From Salinibacterium sp. ZJ450 (lineage in GTDB: Bacteria; Actinomycetota; Actinomycetes; Actinomycetales; Microbacteriaceae), in the NCBI RefSeq assembly GCF_011751885.2, contig NZ_CP061771.1:3720001-3784000 (forward strand): a stretch of 64,000 nt of DNA. Reading direction: 5' to 3'. The number at the start of each line of letters is the position of its first letter. Position 1 is the first letter of the stretch. Shown in pieces: positions 8,873 to 16,855 of the stretch. Made by a program: the position numbers and the translations under genes. The notes below the pieces were generated by a model. That model made no database searches. It had not been told where the DNA came from and saw only the letters and a list, made by a program, of their open reading frames with translations.

Positions 8873-9067
8873 ATGAGGGACGACCTTGGGGACGTGTTGC
8901 AGAGCCCGAACTGCGCCACGTGCCTTCAGCCGCTCGACATCGCGGGCACAGACGGCCATCCCTATTGGTGGTGCCCTCGATGCCGGGTGGCGGCCCTGCC
9001 GACGGGGCGACGGTCGATGGCTGGCGACGGTTTCCCGGAGGACACGCAGCCATGGCTGCCTCGGTAG
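8873..9067 (+). CDS. Gene Z: small zinc-ribbon-like protein (copy B)
   Basis: 64 residues from ATG 8873. Compared with copy A, the first Cys of CPNC is Ser (SPNCATC), so one zinc ligand of the usual set is missing, while WWCPRC is kept. A one-base insertion near 9010 changes the C-terminus and gives an early stop at 9067. Convergent with gene Y; the 136 bases between them are also shared with copy A. Function unknown. Confidence 0.5.
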   Translation: MRDDLGDVLQSPNCATCLQPLDIAGTDGHPYWWCPRCRVAALPTGRRSMAGDGFPEDTQPWLPR

Positions 9068-9203
9068 GTCTTCGGGGCCCCGCGGACAGATCTGTACACC
9101 CGTGGAGTGGGGGTCGCTCGCGGATTAGGGCGTCCCTAAGCTCGACCCTTGGCGCTCTCCCCCCTCGGGCGCCCCGCACGAAGGTGGGGAATGACGCCAC
9201 CCA

Positions 9204-9419
9204 CTACCTCAGGAAGAGCCTGTTCCACCAGCGTCGAATCATCGAGACACGCGGAGGAGTTTCCACGACTGCAGGTTTCTCCCTATGGCCGGCGATCAAG
9301 CTCACTGTCTTGCACCGGCGACAGTCGAGCAGGAACTCGTGGACAGCAAGGCCAGTACCGAAGTAGGGTTTCCGAACCGCCCTAACCGATGCTCCGCAAC
9401 TTGGGCAGGAGAGATTCAC
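9204..9419 (-). CDS. Gene Y: small zinc-ribbon protein (copy B)
   Basis: 71 residues from GTG 9419, with AGAGGA just upstream. CPSC (residues 4-7) and CRRC (about 31-34) are conserved with copy A, as is the basic Trp-rich tail (IRRWWNRLFLR). Almost every difference from copy A is a conservative substitution (for example REKP for RERP, RVS for HTS), which suggests the protein has been under selection. The leader on its 5' side carries the covarying stem described separately. Confidence 0.65.
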   Translation of the reverse strand: MNLSCPSCGASVRAVRKPYFGTGLAVHEFLLDCRRCKTVSLIAGHREKPAVVETPPRVSMIRRWWNRLFLR

Positions 9420-9454
9420 GAGCAGTCCTCTCCCGGTAAGCGTGATTCGAGTGT

Positions 9455-9569
9455 GCTTCGCCTCCGGGGTACAACCCGAATGCGCCCTGGAGGCGAAGCG
9501 AGCACGATCCACTCATGTCTCTACCCGGAGACACGGATGACGTGCCAAACGCCTGCAGGGGGGCAGGCG
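9455..9569 (-). ncRNA. Structured leader upstream of gene Y (copy B)
   Basis: On the minus strand: CGCCTGC/GCAGGCG (9550-9569), the GTCTC/GAGAC stem, then GCTTCGCCTCC/GGAGGCGAAGC (9499-9455) enclosing the conserved loop. Relative to copy A, position 9 of the long stem changes from C-G to U-A and one more pair is added. Base pairing is kept while the sequence varies, which points to an RNA-level role. Confidence 0.5.
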
Positions 9570-9686
9570 CTCTGACGAGCATAAGGGGGTACGAATCAGT
9601 GTTGCTCCTCTCGAAGCGACTGTGGGTCAGTCGTTAGAATCGGTGTAGGCAGCGGCCGGGCTGCTCCAAGCACCACAGGAGCACTC

Positions 9687-10040
9687 ATGGCCATGCAGCA
9701 CAGCCGGCAGGACGCGATCGACGCGCGCGCTCGTGCATCGAAGAGCCCGACACCGAACTGGCATCCGATTCTCGCCGCCGTCGAGATTCGACCCGGCCTC
9801 TGGCATATGGTCGACCAGTACAACCAGCCCTACGCGGTCGTCCTCTTCCTCGAACTCGGAGGTGAACAGGGCTACCGGGCCGTTCACGTCTCACGCGACG
9901 GCCACCGAAACCTGGTCGGTTACTACCGCACGCTCCGCGCTGCATGCGAGGCAGCCCACGGCGTGTACGTGCGAGCGCACGGCCCCGCTGGTTTCGCACC
10001 GGATCCGTGGAGCCCCGCCGAACCTCCGCCGCGCCACTAA
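9687..10040 (+). CDS. Gene X: conserved small protein (intact copy)
   Basis: 117 residues from ATG 9687, with AGGAG 6-7 bases upstream. A basic N-terminus (QHSRQDAIDARARA) precedes a likely alpha/beta domain with a Trp/Tyr-rich core (GLWHMVDQYNQPYAVVLFLELG, GYRAVHVSRDGHRNLVGYYRTLRAACEAAHGVY) and a Pro-rich end. Copies A and C keep only the N-terminal 22 and about 46 residues. It is divergent from gene Y and shares its regulatory gap. I do not recognise the family and see no catalytic motif. Confidence 0.6.
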   Translation: MAMQHSRQDAIDARARASKSPTPNWHPILAAVEIRPGLWHMVDQYNQPYAVVLFLELGGEQGYRAVHVSRDGHRNLVGYYRTLRAACEAAHGVYVRAHGPAGFAPDPWSPAEPPPRH

Positions 10041-10199
10041 CCATCACCGCTGCACCGACGCCCGCACTGGGTCCCGTCAGCGGCAATAGCGGCAAGGCGC
10101 GGTTTTGGTCGATACAAGAGCGGCCGTCGGATGTGTCCGCGCCCGGATCACTCGTGCTCGCTAGGTTGGGCCACAGCCGGCTCACGTGATCACACCACG

Positions 10200-10325
10200 T
10201 CAAGGTGCTTGAGGCTCCTCAGACAGCAGCATGCCGGCCGCAATTAGGAGCAGGAGAGCAACCAGCGACGCGACCGCCAACGTCTTCCCCAAAACGTCCC
10301 GCGGGCGACCAACGAGACGAAACAA
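10200..10325 (-). CDS. 41-residue membrane peptide directly behind gajB, in the same frame
   Basis: It begins with a TTG codon immediately after the gajB stop (TAG at 10326-10328) and in the same frame, and ends at 10200. The sequence is basic (FRLVGRPRD) and then a clean transmembrane helix (LAVASLVALLLLIAAGMLL) with an acidic tail. It could be a small coupled membrane protein, a readthrough extension of GajB, or a lost C-terminal anchor. No independent ribosome site can be separated from gajB. Confidence 0.35.
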   Translation of the reverse strand: MFRLVGRPRDVLGKTLAVASLVALLLLIAAGMLLSEEPQAP

Positions 10326-12026
10326 CTACCGCTGAGCGATCTGCTCCCAGCTCGCATTGTTGAGCCAGTTGGCTGCGGCATCCCATCCCATGTACGAGGG
10401 TGATGCATTCAAGTGCCCGAAGAATCGCGATGGTGTGGTCCCGACAACGTCTCCCCAGGGCTTCGTGAGGCGTTCACAATAGGTGGTGATGACCCCGTGC
10501 CGTGCGCGCGAGATCATTACGGAGAGCACTCTCGCCTCTTCCTTAACAGCATCCGGAGTTTTCGCGAGGTAAAAGGGAATTGAGTCGTCCTCCATTCCCG
10601 CGACAATGACCCAGTCGAACTGCTGCCCCTTGCCTGCGTGACCCGTGAGCAGGTGGAGACCAGGGGCGCTCAGCAGTGTCTCATCCTCACCAACCTTGAT
10701 GCGTGCCCGGATCTCTGCCCGTGTCGAGCCGTCGATGGACAACTCTTGGATCCATGTGCACCCGGCGGTGACGCTTTCCAGCGTCGTCGGATCATGAAGT
10801 TCAACGGGGTCGACGAGCTCGAGGATCTGTTTGACGGCGTCATCGGCCCTCAGCATGCTGTCAGTTGCGCGCCGCAGGAGAGATCTGAGGATCGGCGCGG
10901 TATGGGAGTCGAAGATGGGGTCGTCCCATCGGTACCACGAGAACGGGTGCCCGTCTTCGTTGAGGATGCTGTCGAGCGCCTCGCGACGAGCCTTCACGCG
11001 AGTGACGACGCCGATTCGGTGTGAGGGCGCCAAGGGGATGATTTTGGCGGCGAAGTCCGCGATCCAAGCTGCTTCGTCTTCGACGGTCTCGAATGTGCGA
11101 TGACCGGTGAGTCCGCCGCCCGGCCATGATTCGGGCCGTGAACTGGAAAGCACGGTTCCGTCGGTCATTGGCGTGAGCGAGTTCACAAGGTTAAGCACCG
11201 CCGGGGAGGACCGGTGCGACTCCGCGAACGCGATCTCTTGGATGCCTTCGGCGCGTGCAGCGTCCAGGACCATCTGCGGGTTCGCGCCGGCGAAGCTATA
11301 GATGCCTTGGGCTAGGTCGCCGGCATAGGTGATGCGGCTGGCGCCGATGCGTTGCGCGATGCTCAACTGCTGCAGCGTCAAATCTTGAAACTCGTCAATG
11401 ATGAGGCTACTGAAGTGCTCACGATACAGCGCAGCAACACCGTCATCGCGAAGGATGAGATCTGCGAGGCGCGGCAAATCATCGTAGGTAAGGCGCTTTT
11501 CCGCGACTCGTTTCTGCTCGAGTTGGATCGCAAGAGGGTGCTGGCTTTGCGCGATGCGGGTCAAGACTTCGGCGTCGGTTCGGGTTGTGAGCTTCGCCTC
11601 TTGGAGGTACCCCTTCACAATCTCCCGCTGCTTGGAGGGTATCCCCAGGGCGCGAAGCTGCTCACCTACCCAGTCGGAGTCAGGAATGGCCCACGTGTGG
11701 TCGACACCGATCACATTGCCGTGCGCCCTAATTACACGCGCTGCGAAACTGTGAAGGTTGCTTATCGTGACATGACGACGAACCTCGCTGTGGGTCAGGT
11801 AGTTGCGGAGGCGTTCCTCGATGTTCTCCTTGGCGCGGTTGGTGAACGTGAGGATGAGGATGCGCCGCGGATGACTGGTTGCGCCACGATCTATGAGACC
11901 TCGAACCCGGAGAGCGAGGGCTTCAGTCTTCCCACATCCGGCGGGTGCTGTGATCAGTAGGCCAAGGCCCTCGTAATCGCGAATCTCCTGCTGGCGCGGC
12001 GTGGGTGCGGGCACTTCAGTCCGCAC
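10326..12026 (-). CDS. gajB: Gabija GajB-like UvrD/Rep helicase
   Basis: 566 residues. Superfamily 1 helicase motifs appear in order: APAGCGKT (27-34, motif I), FTNRAKENI (Ia), IIDEFQDL (209-216, II), YAGDLAQGIYSFAGANP (III), then LLTGHAGKGQQFDWVIVAGMED and LSVMISRARHGV in the C-terminal third. The start overlaps the 3' end of the OLD-family gene by 11 bases. An OLD nuclease paired with a UvrD-like helicase is the Gabija anti-phage system, in which GajB senses or processes DNA and activates GajA. The length is somewhat above the roughly 500 residues usual for GajB. Confidence 0.85.
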   Translation of the reverse strand: MRTEVPAPTPRQQEIRDYEGLGLLITAPAGCGKTEALALRVRGLIDRGATSHPRRILILTFTNRAKENIEERLRNYLTHSEVRRHVTISNLHSFAARVIRAHGNVIGVDHTWAIPDSDWVGEQLRALGIPSKQREIVKGYLQEAKLTTRTDAEVLTRIAQSQHPLAIQLEQKRVAEKRLTYDDLPRLADLILRDDGVAALYREHFSSLIIDEFQDLTLQQLSIAQRIGASRITYAGDLAQGIYSFAGANPQMVLDAARAEGIQEIAFAESHRSSPAVLNLVNSLTPMTDGTVLSSSRPESWPGGGLTGHRTFETVEDEAAWIADFAAKIIPLAPSHRIGVVTRVKARREALDSILNEDGHPFSWYRWDDPIFDSHTAPILRSLLRRATDSMLRADDAVKQILELVDPVELHDPTTLESVTAGCTWIQELSIDGSTRAEIRARIKVGEDETLLSAPGLHLLTGHAGKGQQFDWVIVAGMEDDSIPFYLAKTPDAVKEEARVLSVMISRARHGVITTYCERLTKPWGDVVGTTPSRFFGHLNASPSYMGWDAAANWLNNASWEQIAQR

Positions 12027-13755
12027 TGGTGATTCCCGCCAGCAGCGCGTTGATCGAGGTAACCGCTGTGGCTTCGGCGGCGGTCAGCGTGGCGGCAACG
12101 ATGAGCGCCGCCTGGACCTTGAAGTTTTTCCGGCGGCAGAATGCTGCGACATCCTCGGCCGTGTACGTGCCACCTGGACCCGATGCGGTGCAGAGCAGCA
12201 GCTGGTTGGGCTTGAACTCACCGGACGCGACAAGCCGATTCCAAAGCGCTTCGCCGCCGATGGCTGCTGAGTACTCAGCCTCGAGATCTGGCATCGAGAC
12301 GATGACCCCATGAGAGGAGAGGTCGCCCTTATCTACGCCGAAAGCATCCGCAGTGTCCTGGACCGCGTCGTCGTCGATGAGCATCCGGATCGGCACGTCA
12401 AAGCCATCGGGTCCGAATACCTTCCTTGCGTTCGGCACGGACCGGCTGCCGTCAGTCTCGACGACGGAGATCCCATGCCGGTCGAGATCGTTTCCGACGA
12501 GCTGCCCGACGCGCCGAACGACGATTCGGTCCGATGGACCCTCCACGAGGAGCACGAAAGAAGACGTGAGCGGTTCAAGCTTGTCACGCACCCACCACCG
12601 CGCAGCGAGCTTCGCATCGCCGTCGAGAAAGTTCTCTCCCGCCTGTTTCACAAGCCCACCACGCCGCACGACGGCAATTTCCTCCGGCGAGAACGCTCCG
12701 ACGATGTCAGGCGAATGTGTCGCGATCACCTTCTGGTTGGACGAGGACCGAAGTAGGTTGGCGAGGCTGCGTTGGCTGGTCGGGTGCAAGTGGATCTCGG
12801 GCTCATCGACGGCTACGACGTTGGCTGCTTCCGAGACGAGGTCGTACATCGCGATTGCGAAGAGCGCCCGGGCACCATCCGACTGCTCGGCCATACCGCG
12901 CGTGACGCCGTCGCGAATCATCTGAAGCCGCACATCTGCAAGCAGGTCTTCATCAGCAATACTCCGGCTAACGAACCGCAGATTATCCGCTTCGATTCGT
13001 GACGGCACCGCCTTCGAGAGCTGGGTGGCAAGCTTCGCACGAAGCTCCCCCAGAACGATCGAGTCGTTCAGTTTGTTCTGGAATCCGTCGACCGCGTCTT
13101 CAAACTCGGGGCGTTCATCGCTCAGATCAATGGCGGCGAGGATGTCCTCGAATGAGCTGTTGCGGTCGTCCCTGAAGTCGCGAGCACCCGACTGTGTGGC
13201 CCCGATCATCTTCCAGCCGAGCGTTTGCAGCTGTTCGCGGCTCAGCTGCCGCTCGTTCCCGCTCTTCGGAGAATACCTGCGAACTTGAAGCGTTTCCGCT
13301 TGGTCGAGCTGCGCTTCAAGCCTGATGGTGAGCACAGGTTGCGGCAGTCTGGGATCCTGGTTGATCTCGTCTGGAAAGTGCGCCTTCTCGTCGGCGGAGA
13401 AGTCGATGAGGTCCACTTCGATGAGGAGTTCCGCGGCTCGGTCCCGAAAGTCATCGGGCGTGATTCGGGAGTAAAGTCCGGCAGTACTTGCCCCAAGAGC
13501 AAGATCGAGGCACCGAAGCAGCGATGATTTGCCTACGTCGTTAGCACCGACCAGCACAAGGTGTCGGCGGACATCCAGTGCGAGGTCCATTAATCGCGCG
13601 TGATTCGTAACTCGAACCGCATTGAGCCTCAACCGACCCACCCAATCTCCCGCGTCAGCCGGGTTCCAAACCAGCGTGTCATGCACATGGGTTTCAGCGG
13701 GTATGGATGGGCTCGGCGGCGCACCCCCAGTTGGAGGTACGCGAAGATACTTCAC
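12016..13755 (-). CDS. gajA: Gabija GajA-like OLD-family ATPase/TOPRIM nuclease
   Basis: 579 residues from GTG 13755 (no strong ribosome site; a slightly later start is possible because the core begins near residue 38). The ABC-type ATPase half has GANDVGKSS (70-78), signature QSDGARALFA (291-300), Walker B VVAVDEPEIHLHP (313-325) and THSPD (346-350). The TOPRIM half has LLVEGPSDR (402-410, catalytic Glu 405) and LIDDDA (459-464). Length and domain order match GajA. Together with gajB it forms a two-gene operon. GajA cuts DNA when nucleotide levels fall during infection. Motifs look intact, so the system may be active. Confidence 0.87.
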   Translation of the reverse strand: MKYLRVPPTGGAPPSPSIPAETHVHDTLVWNPADAGDWVGRLRLNAVRVTNHARLMDLALDVRRHLVLVGANDVGKSSLLRCLDLALGASTAGLYSRITPDDFRDRAAELLIEVDLIDFSADEKAHFPDEINQDPRLPQPVLTIRLEAQLDQAETLQVRRYSPKSGNERQLSREQLQTLGWKMIGATQSGARDFRDDRNSSFEDILAAIDLSDERPEFEDAVDGFQNKLNDSIVLGELRAKLATQLSKAVPSRIEADNLRFVSRSIADEDLLADVRLQMIRDGVTRGMAEQSDGARALFAIAMYDLVSEAANVVAVDEPEIHLHPTSQRSLANLLRSSSNQKVIATHSPDIVGAFSPEEIAVVRRGGLVKQAGENFLDGDAKLAARWWVRDKLEPLTSSFVLLVEGPSDRIVVRRVGQLVGNDLDRHGISVVETDGSRSVPNARKVFGPDGFDVPIRMLIDDDAVQDTADAFGVDKGDLSSHGVIVSMPDLEAEYSAAIGGEALWNRLVASGEFKPNQLLLCTASGPGGTYTAEDVAAFCRRKNFKVQAALIVAATLTAAEATAVTSINALLAGITSAD

Positions 13756-13971
13756 AAAGACGACTCTGCGGAGCGCGGTCGAGTGCCGCGCGGAGTGGAA
13801 GGAGCCAGACCCACTTCCGCGGGACGCTTACGTATGTCACGAGGACCATCAGCCTGCCGCCATTGGATGAAATCCGCGAATACTCGCTTTTCGTTCTCGG
13901 GCACCGTCCATCGCGCCAATATCCCGCGGAAGGCACACCACATCACGAGGTCGGGGCGTTCTACGTTGGGA

Positions 13972-14103
13972 TTACTCGATCTGCACACCGAACTCTGCGA
14001 GTAGTGCTGTCATCGGAACGGCCGGACCGGCAGCGGTCCGCTCACGCACGATCGCTGCTATCTCCAGATCCTCAAGGATCGCTTCGAGCCAGTCATCGTC
14101 CAT
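13972..14103 (-). CDS. 43-residue acidic peptide upstream of Gabija
   Basis: ATG 14103 to TAA 13974. The peptide begins MDDDWLEAILEDLE, is strongly acidic and helical, and ends VPMTALLAEFGVQIE. The shape resembles short antitoxin or regulator peptides but I recognise no family. It lies on the same strand as gajA, about 215 bases upstream; the bases between do not encode a convincing protein. Support is compositional only. Confidence 0.3.
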   Translation of the reverse strand: MDDDWLEAILEDLEIAAIVRERTAAGPAVPMTALLAEFGVQIE

Positions 14104-14281
14104 GAGCCGAGCCTAGTGAGTGTCACAGCGAGCGTCGGGGCTGTCCCGCACTGACCGGCGCCGAACTGACGCGAGCGCGTCGGATATCGCTAGGTGCCGC
14201 CCGCTCCACGCCCATGTTCAATTCGGATGCTTCGCTGGCGCATAGAGCCCGCCTCGAATCAGAGGGGCGAGAGAGCGCCAA

Positions 14282-14977
14282 CTACTCAGGCGATTTCGTA
14301 CCGATCAGCCGTTCGTACGTTCCCTCTTCCACTGATGCGCTGTAGCGCAGTCGAAGCATCCGCGACTCGTCGTAGGGTTCCCCGGCGACAACCTTGGTCA
14401 CCCGGTTCAACCAGGCACCAGAGGTGACCGCGAAGAAGCCGTCGCCTTCAATGGCGTAACTCGCGCGCCGGAATAGCGCCCAGCGGATCGCGTCCTCCGC
14501 GAGCTCGAACGGATCCTGGCCGTTCTCCGCGTTGGAGGGACGGTTGGTCAACCATGCACTGGCAGCCCGCCAGCCTTTGGTCGACGCCAAGTGGAAGAGC
14601 ATCGTGGAGTCTCCGGACAGCGGGTCGGCCAGCGGCGACAGGCCAAGGTCAACAGACGTGTCGCTGTTGACGGCGAAAGTCATGTCCGCGGCGTTCATCC
14701 ACATGCCAAACATCTCGCCGCCCGGAACCCGGACGTTGAGGGAATCGTCGATGTAAGTGTTCCGCCAAGGGTCCGCAGGGTCGAGAGTAGCGATCAAGTC
14801 GAAGAGCACGCCGGCCATGAAAGTGTTGTGGTACTCAGGCATCCGGCGGGCAAAAACTCTCATCTCGACGTCAATCTGGGTGCGCATCCGTAGTGTGTAC
14901 AACGGGGTGGTGAGACTAATCACCCACCGCGTTGCCCATTCGCTCGTACCGATTTGTGTGCCATGTGATTCATACAT
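14282..14977 (-). CDS. Unknown protein divergent from a nucleotidyltransferase gene
   Basis: 231 residues from ATG 14977. No family is recognised. It is a soluble alpha/beta protein with several acidic and aromatic patches (DPADPWRNTYIDDSLNVRVPGGEMFGMWMNAADMTFAV; EDAIRWALFRRASYAIEGDGFFAVTSG). No signal peptide or membrane helix. Only 70 bases separate its start from the divergent wHTH-nucleotidyltransferase gene, so the two probably share a control region and may act as a pair. It lies in the segment with Gabija, which favours a defence or mobile-element role. Confidence 0.6.
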   Translation of the reverse strand: MYESHGTQIGTSEWATRWVISLTTPLYTLRMRTQIDVEMRVFARRMPEYHNTFMAGVLFDLIATLDPADPWRNTYIDDSLNVRVPGGEMFGMWMNAADMTFAVNSDTSVDLGLSPLADPLSGDSTMLFHLASTKGWRAASAWLTNRPSNAENGQDPFELAEDAIRWALFRRASYAIEGDGFFAVTSGAWLNRVTKVVAGEPYDESRMLRLRYSASVEEGTYERLIGTKSPE

Positions 14978-15047
14978 ACCTCTGCAGTCCTCGGACTACT
15001 CGTCGACCTGTGACAGTGCTCGCATTGCCGATAACATCATCGTGAAT

Positions 15048-15635
15048 ATGAATATCGCAGCTCCTCGACTCAGCCCTCTATTCCGCTCGGACGCGCAAGC
15101 AGACATCTTGGCGCGCGTGTTGCTGAATCCCGACCGGAGCTACACCACAGCAGAGCTCGCTCGTCTGAACGAGACGTCATACGCCTCCACTCACCGCGAG
15201 GTGCAACGCCAAGTCGAGCTAGGGCTGTTCCACCAGCAGGCGGTCGGCCGCGCCATCCTCGTTAGCGCCAACCAGCAGGACCCCGCGTATGACCACGTCG
15301 TCGGGCTCCTGCGACTGAGCTACGGTCCGGCCGCAGTTCTCCCTCGTGTCCTTGAACCGATCGATGGAGTCTCGGCAGCTTACGTCTACGGCTCCTGGGC
15401 GGCCCGTCGTTCAGGAGAGCCAGGAACCGCGCCCCGTGACATAGACGTGCTCGTCGTCGGCAACCCTGCGCGGTCAGCAATCACCGAGGCTGCTGCGCAA
15501 GCTGAAGGAGCGCTAGGCCGAGAAGTGAACATTCGCGTAGTCAGCTCTGCCGCATGGAAGTCCGGCGACGACCTCTTTCTGCGCACAATCCGCCAACGCC
15601 CCCTGCTACGGCTTCGAATAGAGAGACCTGCTTAA
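15048..15635 (+). CDS. Winged-helix protein fused to a minimal nucleotidyltransferase
   Basis: 195 residues from ATG 15048 (GTG 15042 is also possible). Residues 10-75 form an ArsR-like winged helix (DAQADILARVLLNPDRSYTTAELARLNETSYASTHREVQRQVELGLF). Residues 110-185 form a Pol-beta type nucleotidyltransferase: YVYGSWAARRSGE followed by RDIDVLVVG, i.e. the GS and DxD metal-binding signature. Such fusions are common in accessory DNA; members of the wider nucleotidyltransferase group act as toxins that modify tRNA or as regulators that modify partners. The winged helix suggests control of the shared promoter with the divergent gene. Confidence 0.7.
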   Translation: MNIAAPRLSPLFRSDAQADILARVLLNPDRSYTTAELARLNETSYASTHREVQRQVELGLFHQQAVGRAILVSANQQDPAYDHVVGLLRLSYGPAAVLPRVLEPIDGVSAAYVYGSWAARRSGEPGTAPRDIDVLVVGNPARSAITEAAAQAEGALGREVNIRVVSSAAWKSGDDLFLRTIRQRPLLRLRIERPA

Positions 15636-15902
15636 TCAACTGATTAGGGGATGTGGCCACCTATGAGAGGTGGGAGCCAAACGTCGATAACGTGCGCGGA
15701 TCGCGTCGGGAAGGGCTGGTGTCAGTCGTCTTTTGGGGCACCCGTTGCGCTGGTTCTCCAAGTCTTCGCACGTGCTGCGGCAGCGCGGTACTCTCGGCAC
15801 ATGGTCGAGTCGGGCGAGAGCCCCCAGCCCGCACCGAGCGGAGGCCAGTCAGACCGGGCTGCCAGAAGCCCTGCATCAGGTGGCCCTTGACGCCCTGCTG
15901 TA

Positions 15903-15942
15903 CTCCGATAGTGTGGCGATTAAAATCGCCACACTATCGGAG
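15903..15942 (+). promoter_or_regulatory. Perfect 19-bp inverted repeat covering a Shine-Dalgarno sequence
   Basis: CTCCGATAGTGTGGCGATT (15903-15921) and its exact complement (15924-15942) are separated by only AA. The right arm ends CGGAG and the following base completes GGAGG (15939-15943), the ribosome site for the ATG at 15948/15951. As RNA it would hide that site; as DNA it is a candidate dimer operator. No T-run follows, so it is not a classic terminator. Apart from it, I see nothing convincing between 15636 and 15902. Confidence 0.75.
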
Positions 15943-15947
15943 GCGCG

Positions 15948-16097
15948 ATGATGCAGGAGCTGACAACCGAAGTTGGAACCAGGCACGCAACCGGAGCTGC
16001 GTTAGGCAATACGTCCGTCGCAGACCTCGAGGTGAGCGTCGATTTCCAGCTCCTCAATAGCGCTGAGAACCCGACGACCCGAGCCTCTGTCTCATGA
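15948..16097 (+). CDS. 49-residue peptide behind the long hairpin
   Basis: Two ATGs at 15948 and 15951; the second has the better 7-base spacing from GGAGG. The peptide has no signal sequence, membrane helix or Cys, and reads as ordinary soluble sequence (ELTTEVGTRHATGAALGNTSVADLEVSVDFQLLNS...) with a Ser/Thr-rich tail. Its stop overlaps the next start as ATGA (16094-16097), so the two genes are coupled. It could be a regulatory peptide, a leader or a precursor for modification; nothing in the sequence decides. Confidence 0.5.
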   Translation: MMQELTTEVGTRHATGAALGNTSVADLEVSVDFQLLNSAENPTTRASVS

Positions 16098-16792
16098 CCG
16101 CTTTCGAAGGGCAGCCGCGCGATGACCAAACGAGTCGTCAGCCGGCGATTCTCTTCCGTACCGGGGATTCCAAACTCGCACCGGTTAGGTCGTGGTTTCA
16201 CTTCAAGTTTCTCATTGAGACCACTCTTTCAAGACTCGTACTAATCCGGGTCGTCAGCGACACCGAGTGCCGCATCGCAGTAGTCACGTTGAACCGATCC
16301 CTCACGCTCGAACTCGCCCTTCGCCGGGAGGGTGGTTACTGTCCGGTAAGCCGGACGGAACAGACCCGCGATGGCGCGGTGGATCAGCTGGCCAACTTCC
16401 TCCTCGGCCACCTCCCCTCGGGTCCAGATTCTTTCGGTGAGGAATGGGAGGACCAGCCTGGCCCAGCAAGCGGCCGCGTCGTTGTCCGCACTGTCAGCGG
16501 GAGCGAGTACCTGGTGGATCTCGACCGTATGACCCTTTGTCGGTCGCGAGCCAATACCCTCCAATCGCATGGCGCCGGGGTTCAATCAGTGCGCCTGAGG
16601 CGCGACGGTGAGCTCATTAAAATACTTACTGTCGTCAGCCTCCAGGTCGGATTCCCCGCCGTCTTCGTTCTCGAGCCTCTCGGCAACCCGCGCTACGTCA
16701 TCTTCACCAGGCGAACGACAACAACGGTGCTCTCAATTCGAGCCAGCGATCAGCCCATCGGAACTTGCGATGGGGGGCTTAAAGGCATTTGA
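16094..16792 (+). CDS. Unknown 232-residue protein coupled to the hairpin-fronted peptide
   Basis: The start overlaps the upstream stop by four bases (ATGA). The protein is soluble, rich in beta-strand-like stretches (RLVLIRVVSDTECRIAVVTLN; GRVVVRTVSGSEYLVDLD; LIKILTVVSLQVGFPAVFVLEPLGNPRYVIFTRR), with no recognised motif. Expression probably depends on the hairpin and coupling upstream. Its neighbours are a nucleotidyltransferase gene on the left and a convergent XRE regulator on the right. Function unknown; position suggests cargo of the Tn7-like segment. Confidence 0.55.
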   Translation: MTAFEGQPRDDQTSRQPAILFRTGDSKLAPVRSWFHFKFLIETTLSRLVLIRVVSDTECRIAVVTLNRSLTLELALRREGGYCPVSRTEQTRDGAVDQLANFLLGHLPSGPDSFGEEWEDQPGPASGRVVVRTVSGSEYLVDLDRMTLCRSRANTLQSHGAGVQSVRLRRDGELIKILTVVSLQVGFPAVFVLEPLGNPRYVIFTRRTTTTVLSIRASDQPIGTCDGGLKGI

Positions 16793-16855
16793 ACTCCCCA
16801 GAGGCTTTGCCGCCGTGCTCAACAAACTTGTATCCAGTGTTAGATCGCTGGCACC

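Larger units (their letters stand above)
8855..9735. repeat. X-Y-Z module, copy B (the most complete copy)
   Basis: Contains gene Z (plus), gene Y (minus), the structured leader and an intact gene X (plus, reaching to 10040). It matches copy A in reverse complement, and copy C (24898-25349) in direct orientation over gene Y's start, the leader and the first half of gene X. It thus forms inverted repeats with A (around the TIR segment) and direct repeats with C (around the Gabija/Tn7-like segment). Confidence 0.85.

Noticed and set aside
12062-12069. ACCGCTGT, a possible target duplication plus TGT left end
   Set aside because: It lies within the intact C-terminal coding region of gajA, so a transposon boundary there is not credible.
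15653-16060. 135-residue plus-strand frame
   Set aside because: Arg/Cys-rich, crosses the long hairpin and overlaps the better-supported peptide gene in another frame.
16837-16850. TGTTAGATCGC as a possible left end of the Tn7-like element
   Set aside because: Only the first bases resemble the right end, no TnsB-like repeats follow and the preceding five bases do not match the right flank.
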